DNA of 11,368 nucleotides, taken from Muribaculaceae bacterium (GTDB taxonomy: Bacteria; Bacteroidota; Bacteroidia; Bacteroidales; Muribaculaceae). The DNA is taken from positions 1-11,368 of the forward strand of contig JAEDNZ010000053.1 in assembly GCA_016302215.1 (NCBI GenBank), given 5' to 3'. The notes beneath the pieces were generated by a model. The model worked only from the letters and a program-made list of their open reading frames with translations. It did not search any database and was not told where the DNA came from. Each line of letters opens with the position of its first letter. Position 1 is the stretch's first letter. Made by a program: the position numbers and the translations under genes. This document shows, one piece after another, positions 1 through 6,874 of this stretch.

Positions 1-6
1 TTTGCG

Positions 7-36
7 CAAAGTTAGCAATTTTTTTTGAATAACAAC
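7..36 (-). promoter_or_regulatory. Probable promoter for a minus-strand gene off the left edge
   Basis: Read on the minus strand, positions 14 to 7 spell TAACTTTG, a perfect match to the Bacteroidota primary sigma -7 element TAnnTTTG. A GTTG sits upstream at 36-33 with an 18-base spacer, one mismatch from the -33 element TTTG. Transcription would run leftward out of the window, so metG and the unseen left gene would be divergent. The 10-base palindrome TTTGCGCAAA at 1-10 overlaps the -7 element. The gene itself cannot be seen. Confidence 0.5.
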
Positions 37-50
37 ATAATATCACCCCT

Positions 51-82
51 TTTGCCATAAATATTGCAAAATATCATCTTTG
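51..82 (+). promoter_or_regulatory. Candidate distal promoter upstream of metG
   Basis: TTTG at 51-54 is followed after 20 bases by CATCTTTG at 75-82. This matches the Bacteroidota TTTG / TAnnTTTG pattern with one mismatch in the -7 element (C for T) and near-consensus spacing. Initiation would fall near 87-90, giving a leader of about 155 bases before metG. That leader starts GC-rich (about 84-108) and then becomes AT-rich. The call rests on motif and spacing only. Confidence 0.4.
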
Positions 83-117
83 CAGGCCACGGCGCCGCCG
101 CTCCGAATCTCGCTATT

Positions 118-135
118 GTAGGACATTTATCCTAT
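118..135 (+). other. Small hairpin in the metG leader
   Basis: GTAGGA (118-123) can pair with TCCTAT (130-135) around a six-base loop, giving five Watson-Crick pairs plus one G-U pair. It lies between the two candidate plus-strand promoters. It is not followed by a T-run, so it does not look like an intrinsic terminator. I recognise no known riboswitch or T-box; in particular I see no T-box-like NCCA-pairing element. The fold may be incidental. Confidence 0.25.
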
Positions 136-179
136 TTACTATTAGAGAGCTGTAAAAAGTTGGCGTCAGATATAGGGCA

Positions 180-203
180 TTTGCGCAAAATTTTTTAATT
201 TTG
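180..203 (+). promoter_or_regulatory. Candidate proximal promoter of metG
   Basis: TAATTTTG at 196-203 is an exact match to the -7 element TAnnTTTG. Initiation is expected within about ten bases downstream, leaving a leader of roughly 35 bases before the ATG at 246. The only upstream TTTG (180-183) is 12 bases away, too close for a standard -33 element, so the promoter is incomplete by consensus. TTTGCGCAAA at 180-189 is a perfect 10-base palindrome and could be an operator, but this is inference. Confidence 0.45.
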
Positions 204-245
204 CAGTTTGAATAATAGTAGTATTTAATGAACAGCTCACAATCT

Positions 246-2291
246 ATGGAGAAAAATTATAAACGCACACTGATAACTACGGCGCTGCCCTACGCCAACG
301 GCCCGGTGCACATCGGCCACCTGGCGGGAGTATATGTGCCGGCTGATATATACGCACGCTACCTGCGCCTGCAAGGACGCCCGGTGACGATGGTCGGCGG
401 CAGCGATGAGCACGGCGTGCCAATCACCATCAAGGCCAAGGCCGAGGGGGTGACACCGCAGGACATCGTGGACCGCTATCACACTATCATCAAGGACTCA
501 TTCAGAGAGCTGGGCATCTCGTTTGACGTGTACTCACGCACCACTTCGGCCATACACCACGACATGGCGTCGGAGTTTTTCCGTCGCCTCTATGACAAGG
601 GCGTGTTTGTCGAGCGCGAGACCGAGCAGCTCTACGATGAGGAGGCCGGCCAGTTTCTTGCTGACCGCTATGTCACCGGCGAATGTCCGCACTGCCACGC
701 CCCCGGAGCCTACGGCGACCAATGCGAGAAGTGCGGCACCTCGCTCAACGCCACTGACCTTATCAACCCACGCAGCGCCATCACCGGCAATGTGCCCGTG
801 CTGCGCAAGACCAAGCATTGGTATCTGCCCCTTGACCGCTATGAGGAGGCGCTGCGCCGCTGGATTCTCGAGGGCCACAAAGAGTGGAAGACCAACGTCT
901 ATGGTCAGTGCAAGTCATGGCTTGACCTGGGATTGCAGCCGCGTGCCGTCTCGCGCGACCTCAACTGGGGCGTGCCCGTGCCCGTAGCCGGCGCCGAGGG
1001 CAAGGTGCTGTATGTGTGGTTTGACGCTCCCATCGGATATATCTCCAACACTAAGGAGTTATACCCCGACAGCTGGCAGACGTGGTGGAAGGACCCCGAG
1101 ACTCGCATCATCAACTTCATAGGCAAGGACAACATCGTGTTTCACTGCATCGTGTTCCCGGCGATGCTCATGGCCTACGGCGACAACTATCAGCTCCCTG
1201 ACAATGTGCCCGCCAATGAGTTTCTCAATCTCGAGGGCGACAAGATATCCACCTCGCGCAACTGGGCCGTGTGGCTCCACGAGTATCTGCGCGACTTCCC
1301 CGGCAAGCAAGATGTGCTCAGATACGTGCTCACCGCCAATGCTCCAGAGACCAAGGATAATGACTTCACCTGGCGTGATTTCCAAGCCCGCAACAACAAT
1401 GAGTTAGTGGCCATCTTGGGCAACTTTATCAACCGCGTGATGGTGCTCACCCATAAGTACTACGGGGGCACGGTGCCGGCTGCCGGAGAGCTTACTGATA
1501 CTGACCGCGCCGCCTTTGCCGAGATACGCACAGCGGCCGTCGAGCAGACCCGTGCACTGGAGACATTCCACTTCCGCGAGGCGCTCAAAGAGGCTATGAA
1601 CATCGCGCGCATCGGCAACCGATACCTGCAGGACACCGAGCCATGGAAGGTGGTCAAGACCGACGCCCTCCGCACAGCCACCATCATGAATGTGGCTACG
1701 CAGATATGCGCCTCGCTGGCCGTGGCGTTTGAGCCGTTCACGCCGTTTATGTCGGCACGCTTGGCTCAGATGCTGTCGCTGCCCACTCTGCGCTGGGATA
1801 TGATAGGCCGCGAGGACATCATCGCCGCCGGCACCGTGATTGCCGAGCCACAGCTGATGTTTGAGAAAATTGATGACGATGCCATCCAAGCCCAAATGGA
1901 CCGCCTCGCTCGCATCAAAGAAGAAAATCGCGTGAAGGCCTTTAAGCCCGCGCCCCAGGCGCCGGATGTGGATTTTGACACCTTCATGAAGGCCGACTTG
2001 CGCGTGGGCACCGTGCTCGAGTGCGAGAAAGTGCCCAAGGCCGACAAGCTGTTGCGCTTTGTCATTGACGACGGCATCGGACACCGCACCATCGTCTCCG
2101 GCATCGCCGCACACTATCCTGACCCGTCAGTACTCGTCGGCACTCAGGTGTGCTTCATCGCCAACTTGCCGCCGCGCAAGCTGCGCGGCATAGAGTCGCA
2201 AGGTATGATACTGTCGGCCGAAGATGCCGATGGCAGCCTCGTGGTGATGGGCCCGTCAAAGCCCGTGACTCCCGGCGCTCAAGTGAAATGA
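246..2291 (+). CDS. metG: Methionyl-tRNA synthetase with C-terminal tRNA-binding domain
   Basis: This cytoplasmic enzyme charges tRNA(Met), both initiator and elongator, with methionine using ATP. The 681-residue product has the class I HIGH signature in YANGPVHIGH (about residues 16-25), a four-cysteine zinc element CX2C-X9-CX2C at C147, C150, C160 and C163, and the KMSKS-type loop as KISTS (333-337). An anticodon-binding helical region follows. The C-terminus, from about residue 576, is an EMAP/Trbp111-type OB-fold tRNA-binding domain (DFDTFMKADLRVG through ESQGMILSAED). Length fits the long, dimerising bacterial form, which in Bacteroidales is close to 680 residues. I chose the ATG at 246 because Bacteroidales homologues begin close to MEK-[KN]-[FY]-KRT; an in-frame ATG at 228 would add six residues. 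It is the first gene of the plus-strand run, with ansA 47 bases downstream and no obvious terminator between. Nothing looks damaged. Confidence 0.97.
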   Translation: MEKNYKRTLITTALPYANGPVHIGHLAGVYVPADIYARYLRLQGRPVTMVGGSDEHGVPITIKAKAEGVTPQDIVDRYHTIIKDSFRELGISFDVYSRTTSAIHHDMASEFFRRLYDKGVFVERETEQLYDEEAGQFLADRYVTGECPHCHAPGAYGDQCEKCGTSLNATDLINPRSAITGNVPVLRKTKHWYLPLDRYEEALRRWILEGHKEWKTNVYGQCKSWLDLGLQPRAVSRDLNWGVPVPVAGAEGKVLYVWFDAPIGYISNTKELYPDSWQTWWKDPETRIINFIGKDNIVFHCIVFPAMLMAYGDNYQLPDNVPANEFLNLEGDKISTSRNWAVWLHEYLRDFPGKQDVLRYVLTANAPETKDNDFTWRDFQARNNNELVAILGNFINRVMVLTHKYYGGTVPAAGELTDTDRAAFAEIRTAAVEQTRALETFHFREALKEAMNIARIGNRYLQDTEPWKVVKTDALRTATIMNVATQICASLAVAFEPFTPFMSARLAQMLSLPTLRWDMIGREDIIAAGTVIAEPQLMFEKIDDDAIQAQMDRLARIKEENRVKAFKPAPQAPDVDFDTFMKADLRVGTVLECEKVPKADKLLRFVIDDGIGHRTIVSGIAAHYPDPSVLVGTQVCFIANLPPRKLRGIESQGMILSAEDADGSLVVMGPSKPVTPGAQVK

Positions 2292-2338
2292 CAACCCCAC
2301 CTCAAAAAATATAATAGTAATAACCCCACACCACGCCC

Positions 2339-3370
2339 ATGCAATCTCGCATCTTGATAGTCTATACCGGCGGCACCATAGGCATGATTGAAGACCCTGT
2401 GACCAGATCGCTGCGCCCCTTTGACTTCTCTCATCTTATGGACAATGTGCCAAAGGTGAAGATGCTCGACTATAAGATTGACAACATACAGTTTGCGCCA
2501 CCTATTGACTCCAGTGACATGAACCCCGCTCACTGGCAGGACATAGCCCGGCATATCGCTGACAACTACAAGCGATATGACGGATTTGTGGTGCTCCACG
2601 GCACTGACACCATGGCCTACACGGCTTCGGCGCTGTCGTTTATGCTGGGCGGCCTCGCCAAGCCCGTGATTATCACCGGCTCACAGTTGCCCATCGGCGA
2701 GGTGCGCACCGACGGCGAGGAAAACCTCATCACGGCCTTGCAAATCGCTGCCGCCACTGACAGCGACGGCAAGCCCATGGTGCGCGAGGTGGCTATCCTC
2801 TTTGAGAACTATCTGTGGCGCGGCGACCGCTCAACCAAGCGCAGCGCCGACAACTTCAACGCCTTCAAGAGCAACAACTATCCGGCGCTGGCCAAGATAG
2901 GCCTGGGCATACACTTTGAGCAAGATGTGCTCGCGCGCCCCGACACTGACACGCCGCTGACGTTGCGTACTAACCTCGACACCGCCGTTATGGCCATAGA
3001 CCTCTTCCCGGGGCTCAACGAGACCACGCTGCGCCACATGCTCGCCACCCCGGGCATCAAAGGCGCCGTTATCCGCACATACGGCGCCGGCAACGGCCCC
3101 ACCGCCGACTGGTTTGTCAGGGCGCTGCGACAGGCTGTAGATTCCGGCATCGTGCTGGTCAATGTGACACAATGTGTCAACGGCTCCGTGCACTCTAACC
3201 GCTACGTGGCCGGCGACATACTCTCGGCCACCGGCGTCATATCAGGCCACGACATCACCTTTGAGGCGGCAATCACCAAGCTGATGTTTCTCTTCGGCCT
3301 GGGACTCTCGCCACAAGAGGTCAAGGAAGCGTTTGCGCGACCACTCGCCGGTGAAATGACAGTAAAATAA
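2339..3370 (+). CDS. ansA: Type I (cytoplasmic) L-asparaginase
   Basis: The product hydrolyses L-asparagine to L-aspartate and ammonia. The 343-residue protein has both asparaginase signatures: YTGGTIGM (residues 9-16), in which T13 aligns with the nucleophilic threonine, and HGTDTMAYTASALSF (87-101), in which T89 and D90 belong to the second catalytic triad. K167 in RSTKRSA aligns with the triad lysine, and S59/D60 in DSSDMNP fit the substrate-binding loop. There is no signal peptide, which agrees with the cytoplasmic, E. coli AnsA-like class and not the periplasmic type II class. SQLPIGEVRTDGEENL (115-130) is also typical of type I enzymes. Length is normal. The gene starts 47 bases after metG and ends 24 bases before the next gene. 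I see no separate promoter, so co-transcription with metG is likely. Confidence 0.95.
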   Translation: MQSRILIVYTGGTIGMIEDPVTRSLRPFDFSHLMDNVPKVKMLDYKIDNIQFAPPIDSSDMNPAHWQDIARHIADNYKRYDGFVVLHGTDTMAYTASALSFMLGGLAKPVIITGSQLPIGEVRTDGEENLITALQIAAATDSDGKPMVREVAILFENYLWRGDRSTKRSADNFNAFKSNNYPALAKIGLGIHFEQDVLARPDTDTPLTLRTNLDTAVMAIDLFPGLNETTLRHMLATPGIKGAVIRTYGAGNGPTADWFVRALRQAVDSGIVLVNVTQCVNGSVHSNRYVAGDILSATGVISGHDITFEAAITKLMFLFGLGLSPQEVKEAFARPLAGEMTVK

Positions 3371-3394
3371 AAATCCCCCTTAATACACTAAGCA

Positions 3395-3727
3395 ATGCGA
3401 CGATTGTTGACACTCATCGGTATATGCCTGGCGCTGGGCGGCATCACCACAGCAGCCATGCCGGGCGGCACTACTGCCGACTGGGAGCATGTCAGCGCAC
3501 CATCGTCAGTCGCCGACCCGGCTGACAATGACCATCTCGACGTGACCACAGCCGACGGTTACATTTACATCAACACTGCCAAGCCTCTGACCATCAAGGT
3601 ATATACCATCTTGGGGCAGCTCGTCAGCCAAGCCAAAGTCCCGGCCGGGATTTCGAGGCTGAAGCTCTCCACTCACGGCATCTACATCTTAAAGGCAGGC
3701 TCCGTGACCCGCCGCGTCACTATCTGA
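3395..3727 (+). CDS. Small secreted protein resembling a lone T9SS-type C-terminal module
   Basis: I cannot name this 110-residue protein. An N-terminal signal peptide is clear: basic MRRLL, a hydrophobic core, and likely cleavage around residues 19-22. Residues 25-50 are Asp/Ser-rich and probably flexible. Residues about 52-110 have the beta-strand pattern of type IX secretion type A sorting domains: a short strand (GYIYINTAKP), then IKVYTILGQLVSQ (67-79), a turn-rich AGISRLKLS, then HGIYILKAGSVTRRVTI to the end. The VYTxLGQLV and GIYxLK elements are the family hallmark. Such modules normally sit at the end of a large cargo protein, but here almost nothing precedes the module. It may be a relic of a larger protein, a stand-alone surface or periplasmic peptide, or an Ig-like domain unrelated to secretion. 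It lies 24 bases after ansA and 41 before dut. Confidence 0.7.
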   Translation: MRRLLTLIGICLALGGITTAAMPGGTTADWEHVSAPSSVADPADNDHLDVTTADGYIYINTAKPLTIKVYTILGQLVSQAKVPAGISRLKLSTHGIYILKAGSVTRRVTI

Positions 3728-3768
3728 CATTGCCACACACCATCACTCACCACCACCCCTTAGCCACT

Positions 3769-4215
3769 ATGAATGAAGTCCTCAACATAAAGATTATCAA
3801 TAGCTCTACCAACCCGCTGCCGGCTTACGAGACCGCTCTATCGGCCGGCATGGACGTGAGAGCGTACCTGCAGCAGCCCCTCACCATAGCTCCCGGCGAG
3901 CGTGCCCTAATACCCACCGGGCTGCGTGTGGAGCTCCCGGAGGGCTACGAGATGCAGATGCGGCCGCGCAGCGGCCTCGCTCTCAAGCGTGGCATCACCC
4001 TGCTCAATAGCCCCGGCACTATCGATGCCGACTATCGCGGCGACATAGGCGTCATTCTCATCAACCACTCGGCCGAGCCATTCACCATCAACAACGGCGA
4101 CCGCATTGCCCAAATGGTGGTGACACGATACACGCGCGTGGCATGGCAAGTCGCCGATACCCTCTCTGACAGCGAGCGCGGCGCCGGCGGCTTTGGTCAC
4201 ACCGGCACCAACTGA
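3769..4215 (+). CDS. dut: Deoxyuridine 5'-triphosphate nucleotidohydrolase (dUTPase)
   Basis: The product hydrolyses dUTP to dUMP and pyrophosphate, keeping uracil out of DNA and supplying dUMP for thymidylate synthesis. All five motifs of the homotrimeric family are present in the 148 residues: AGMDVRA (26-32), RPRSGLALK (65-73), NSPGTIDADYRGDIGV (80-95) with D86 at the catalytic, water-activating position, GDRIAQMVV (110-118), and the C-terminal, phosphate-closing RGAGGFGHTG (137-146). Length is normal for bacteria. I chose the ATG at 3769. An in-frame TTG at 3730 would add 13 residues rich in His, Thr and Pro with no family counterpart. The gene stands at the head of a dut, TPR, DUF4292, EnvC-like order that I recognise from other Bacteroidales. 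No promoter is evident in the 41-base gap upstream. Confidence 0.96.
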   Translation: MNEVLNIKIINSSTNPLPAYETALSAGMDVRAYLQQPLTIAPGERALIPTGLRVELPEGYEMQMRPRSGLALKRGITLLNSPGTIDADYRGDIGVILINHSAEPFTINNGDRIAQMVVTRYTRVAWQVADTLSDSERGAGGFGHTGTN

Positions 4216-4264
4216 CCCCCGCGGCGCTATCATTCACAACCTCCTCGCCCCACAAAGTTCACAG

Positions 4265-6187
4265 ATGAAAAACCTGCTTTTCATAATAGCGTTAGCCTCC
4301 GCCGCCGTGTGCGCCGCTACGGCCACAGTCCCCGACGACGATGCCCGCAAGGCCGACTACATCTTCATCGAAGCCACCAATGCCCTCAATGAAGACCGCA
4401 TCGACGACGCTTATATGCTTTATCGCCGCGCCTACCGGCTCAACCCCGCCGACAAGGAGATAGCCTCAGCCTACGCGCTGATGACGCTGTCGCAGAGCCG
4501 CGACTCTGCCGAGGTGGAGCGCGCTTATCAGGCCGTGCGCGATGACTACTTTGCCGACCCCACCAACTACTACAAAGGCCAGCTACTGGTCAATGTGGCT
4601 ACAATGCGACGTGACTATCGCTGCGCCGCCGCAGTGTGGCAAAAACTTGACTCGGCATATCCTGACCGCTCTGACCCCGCGCTCAACCTTGCCGACACCT
4701 ACCTGATGATATACCTCACCGAGAATGACACCGCTCTCTATCGCCGAGCCTTTGACATATACAATCGGTTAGAGCAGGGTGTGGGCTTTGACCTCGGGTT
4801 GATATCACACAAGATACGTGCCTACAGCGCCGCCCTTGACACCGCCGCCATCATCAGCGAGCTGCAACGGGTGCAGAAGGCCATGCCCGGCGACGTGCAG
4901 TCAGCATGCTTCATCGCCAACACCTACGATGACTTCGGCATGCCTGACTCCGCGAGAACATACTTCGACAAAGCCTTCGCCATCGACTCGCTCGACGCTC
5001 ACACCATAGTGTGTCGCAGCGCTTTTTATTACCAACACGGCGACACCACCGCCTTTGTCAGCGAGGCCCTCCGCGCCCTCAAGCTGCCCACCATCGAATT
5101 TGACGTCAAGCTCAAATTGCTCAACAGCTACATCACACAGCTCTTTAATCGCCCTGAGTATAGTAGCAGCATCAGCAATATGTTTGAAGTGATGCAGGAC
5201 CAGCACCCCGGAGAGTCTGACCTCCACATGATGTATGGCTTCTACCTCGAGGCGCGAGCCGACACCGCCGGCGCCATTGAGCAGTTCGGCTACGCCTCTG
5301 ACCTGGCCCCCACCGATGAGGCAGCTCGCTACAATAAGATACGCCTCTACGCCATGTCGCACACCGACCACGCCGACGTGGCGGCGCGGTGGTGCGAAAA
5401 AGCCATCACTGACAGCTGCGATGCCGCCACATTCGGGTATCTCGGCGCTTCGATTTACTTTATGTGCGACAGCATTGACCGCGCGCTCACCCTCCTTGAC
5501 AAAGTCAAGATCACGCCGGAGATGACTGACGACAACATAGCTCGAATTTACAACATGCGCGGCGACCTCCTATATCAGTCAGGACGGAGCGATAGCTCAT
5601 ATATCTACTACGAAAAAGCCCTCCTATACGACCCGAGCAACCTGATGACGCGCAACAATCTGGCCTACCACTATGCCGTGGACTCAATCAAGCTCGATGA
5701 GGCTGAGCGATACATCAGCGCAGTGGTTGATGTGGAGCCTGACAATCCTACATATCTTGACACCTATGCGTGGGTGAAATTCAAGAGAGGCGACTATGCC
5801 TCCGCCCGCCATTATATTGACCGCACAATCAACATTACGGCGCTGCAATCGCTATGCGACACTGCCGTCTTTGATGATTATGCCGTCTGCGACACTGCCG
5901 TCTTTGATGATTATGCCGTCTGCGATACTGCCGTCTATGATTACAGCGATAGCATCACTGACCTCGCTATCGTTGAAGACCCCGACACAATCGATGCCGG
6001 CAACGTAATGATTGATGAAGCCATGGAGTATCTGTCAGCCGAGGTGCTTGAGCACGCCGGCGACATCTACTATATGACCGGCGAGCGTGAGCAAGCCGTC
6101 AAATTCTGGACGCAAGCATCAAAGCTCGATGCCGACAACGAGCTGCTGCGGCGCAAAGTCAAGCAAAAAAAGTATATCCCTAAATGA
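4265..6187 (+). CDS. Secreted multi-TPR protein (periplasmic scaffold)
   Basis: The 640-residue product starts with a signal peptide (MKNLLFIIALASAAVCAATA). C16 is preceded by Val, so a lipobox is unlikely. The rest is alpha-helical with TPR-like pairs: residues 32-62 (LNEDRIDDAYMLYRRAYRLNP), 212-243, 318-350, 425-458 (GDLLYQSGRSDSSYIYYEKAL...DPSN), 462-493 (NNLAYHYAV...EPDNP), 495-525, and 593-626 after an insert. TPR arrays bind other proteins and no catalytic motif is visible, so a scaffold or assembly role in the envelope is the best inference. Residues 526-585 form an acidic, Cys-containing insert between helices, part of it a 33-base tandem duplication. I chose the ATG at 4265 because it gives the signal peptide; an upstream in-frame TTG at 4193 overlaps dut. 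The stop overlaps the next ATG as ATGA, implying translational coupling with the DUF4292 gene. Confidence 0.9.
   Translation: MKNLLFIIALASAAVCAATATVPDDDARKADYIFIEATNALNEDRIDDAYMLYRRAYRLNPADKEIASAYALMTLSQSRDSAEVERAYQAVRDDYFADPTNYYKGQLLVNVATMRRDYRCAAAVWQKLDSAYPDRSDPALNLADTYLMIYLTENDTALYRRAFDIYNRLEQGVGFDLGLISHKIRAYSAALDTAAIISELQRVQKAMPGDVQSACFIANTYDDFGMPDSARTYFDKAFAIDSLDAHTIVCRSAFYYQHGDTTAFVSEALRALKLPTIEFDVKLKLLNSYITQLFNRPEYSSSISNMFEVMQDQHPGESDLHMMYGFYLEARADTAGAIEQFGYASDLAPTDEAARYNKIRLYAMSHTDHADVAARWCEKAITDSCDAATFGYLGASIYFMCDSIDRALTLLDKVKITPEMTDDNIARIYNMRGDLLYQSGRSDSSYIYYEKALLYDPSNLMTRNNLAYHYAVDSIKLDEAERYISAVVDVEPDNPTYLDTYAWVKFKRGDYASARHYIDRTINITALQSLCDTAVFDDYAVCDTAVFDDYAVCDTAVYDYSDSITDLAIVEDPDTIDAGNVMIDEAMEYLSAEVLEHAGDIYYMTGEREQAVKFWTQASKLDADNELLRRKVKQKKYIPK
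5855..5944 (+). repeat. In-frame 33-base tandem repeat in the TPR gene
   Basis: Two adjacent 33-base units, 5855-5887 and 5888-5920, are identical base for base. A third, partial and diverged unit begins at 5921; it has two substitutions in its first 21 bases and lacks one GAT codon. Each full unit encodes CDTAVFDDYAV, giving residues C531-V541 and C542-V552, followed by CDTAVYDY (553-560). Since 33 is a multiple of three, copy-number change keeps the frame. Complete identity between neighbours points to recent duplication, probably by slipped-strand replication. Confidence 0.95.
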
Positions 6188-6867
6188 AAGCGCTATCCCT
6201 ACATCGTCTCAGCCTCGCTGCCATCGCCGCAATAGCGGTCATTGCGGCCGCCACTTCGTGTCGCAGCGCCAAAGAGCCCGTGGCCACCGATGGCATCTCT
6301 TCGGCATCGACACCCGTTGCGGCCACGACCACTCCGGGAGCCACCACCGCCGCATGGCACGACCTGTACATCCCCGTCAGTGTGGAGCTGCGCAAGCCCA
6401 TGGCGATGAGCGTCTCCGGCCGCGTGACTATGGTGCGCGACAGCGCCATCTTCGTGTCAATGCGCGTGTTTGGTATGGAGGTAGCCACCATCTATGCCAA
6501 CACCGACTCGGTCACCGTAGCCGACAAATATCACAGCTATGTATATACCGAGCCGCTCAGCGCCATCACCGCCCGCGACGGCCTCACCATGGCCGACCTC
6601 CAGGACATACTCTTAGGACGGCGGCAGGTGCCCGCGAGCTGCCCGGCAAGCGTGACTCTCGCCCCCGCTGTGGCATGCGGCGCCAGCGGTACCATGAGTC
6701 CCGAAGTCACCGTCTCCACTCCCCTCGGAGGCAAAGACGTCACCGCGGCTCTGCGCTGGGACACTCGCAAAGCACAATGGGACACCAACCGCCAAATCAA
6801 GCCCACCAACACCAAAGGCTACCGCCGGCTGCAGCGCTCTGACATATTGCAAATCCTAAAATTCTGA
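6184..6867 (+). CDS. DUF4292-type outer-membrane lipoprotein (LolB-like candidate)
   Basis: The 227-residue product has a lipoprotein signal: basic MKALSLHR, a hydrophobic Ala/Ile core, and ATSC with C26 as the probable lipidated cysteine. The residues after C26 (RSAKEP) lack the acidic surface-export signal of Bacteroidota, so a periplasm-facing anchor is more likely. After a Thr/Ala/Pro-rich linker (about 35-57), residues 60-227 show the DUF4292 pattern: alternating strands (VSVELRKPMAMSVSGRVTM, SAIFVSMRVFGMEVATIYA), a middle segment around LTMADLQDILLG, and an ending like that of the family, KGYRRLQRSDILQILKF. The fold resembles LolA/LolB lipoprotein carriers, with a hydrophobic FGM turn at 96-98; I recall DUF4292 proteins being linked to LolB-like function but cannot verify it here. 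It is shorter than the roughly 260 residues I expect. It is coupled to the TPR gene by a 4-base overlap. Confidence 0.8.
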   Translation: MKALSLHRLSLAAIAAIAVIAAATSCRSAKEPVATDGISSASTPVAATTTPGATTAAWHDLYIPVSVELRKPMAMSVSGRVTMVRDSAIFVSMRVFGMEVATIYANTDSVTVADKYHSYVYTEPLSAITARDGLTMADLQDILLGRRQVPASCPASVTLAPAVACGASGTMSPEVTVSTPLGGKDVTAALRWDTRKAQWDTNRQIKPTNTKGYRRLQRSDILQILKF

Positions 6868-6874
6868 CATTGCC

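Noticed and set aside
180..203. TTTGCGCAAA followed by a T-run as an intrinsic terminator
   Set aside because: The palindrome leaves only a three-base stem once a loop is allowed, too weak for a terminator, and the T-rich stretch is part of the promoter.
1404..2114. A 236-codon open frame on the minus strand inside metG
   Set aside because: metG is intact with all family motifs over this span. The antisense frame is His/Gly/Ala-rich with no recognisable domain, as expected from GC-rich codons read backward.
3723..3734. TCTGACATTGCC at a stop codon here and again at 6863-6874
   Set aside because: The two 12-base matches each overlap a TGA stop next to the following gene, but with no inverted symmetry or further copies seen. 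Chance is sufficient explanation.
4193..4264. TTG-initiated 24-residue extension of the TPR protein overlapping dut
   Set aside because: It would place a Pro-rich stretch ahead of a clean signal peptide. The ATG at 4265 explains the N-terminus better.
6087..6842. A 251-codon plus-strand frame across the TPR end and the DUF4292 gene
   Set aside because: The translation is Arg/His/Gln-rich and low in complexity, while the overlapping frame gives a convincing lipoprotein with the family C-terminus.
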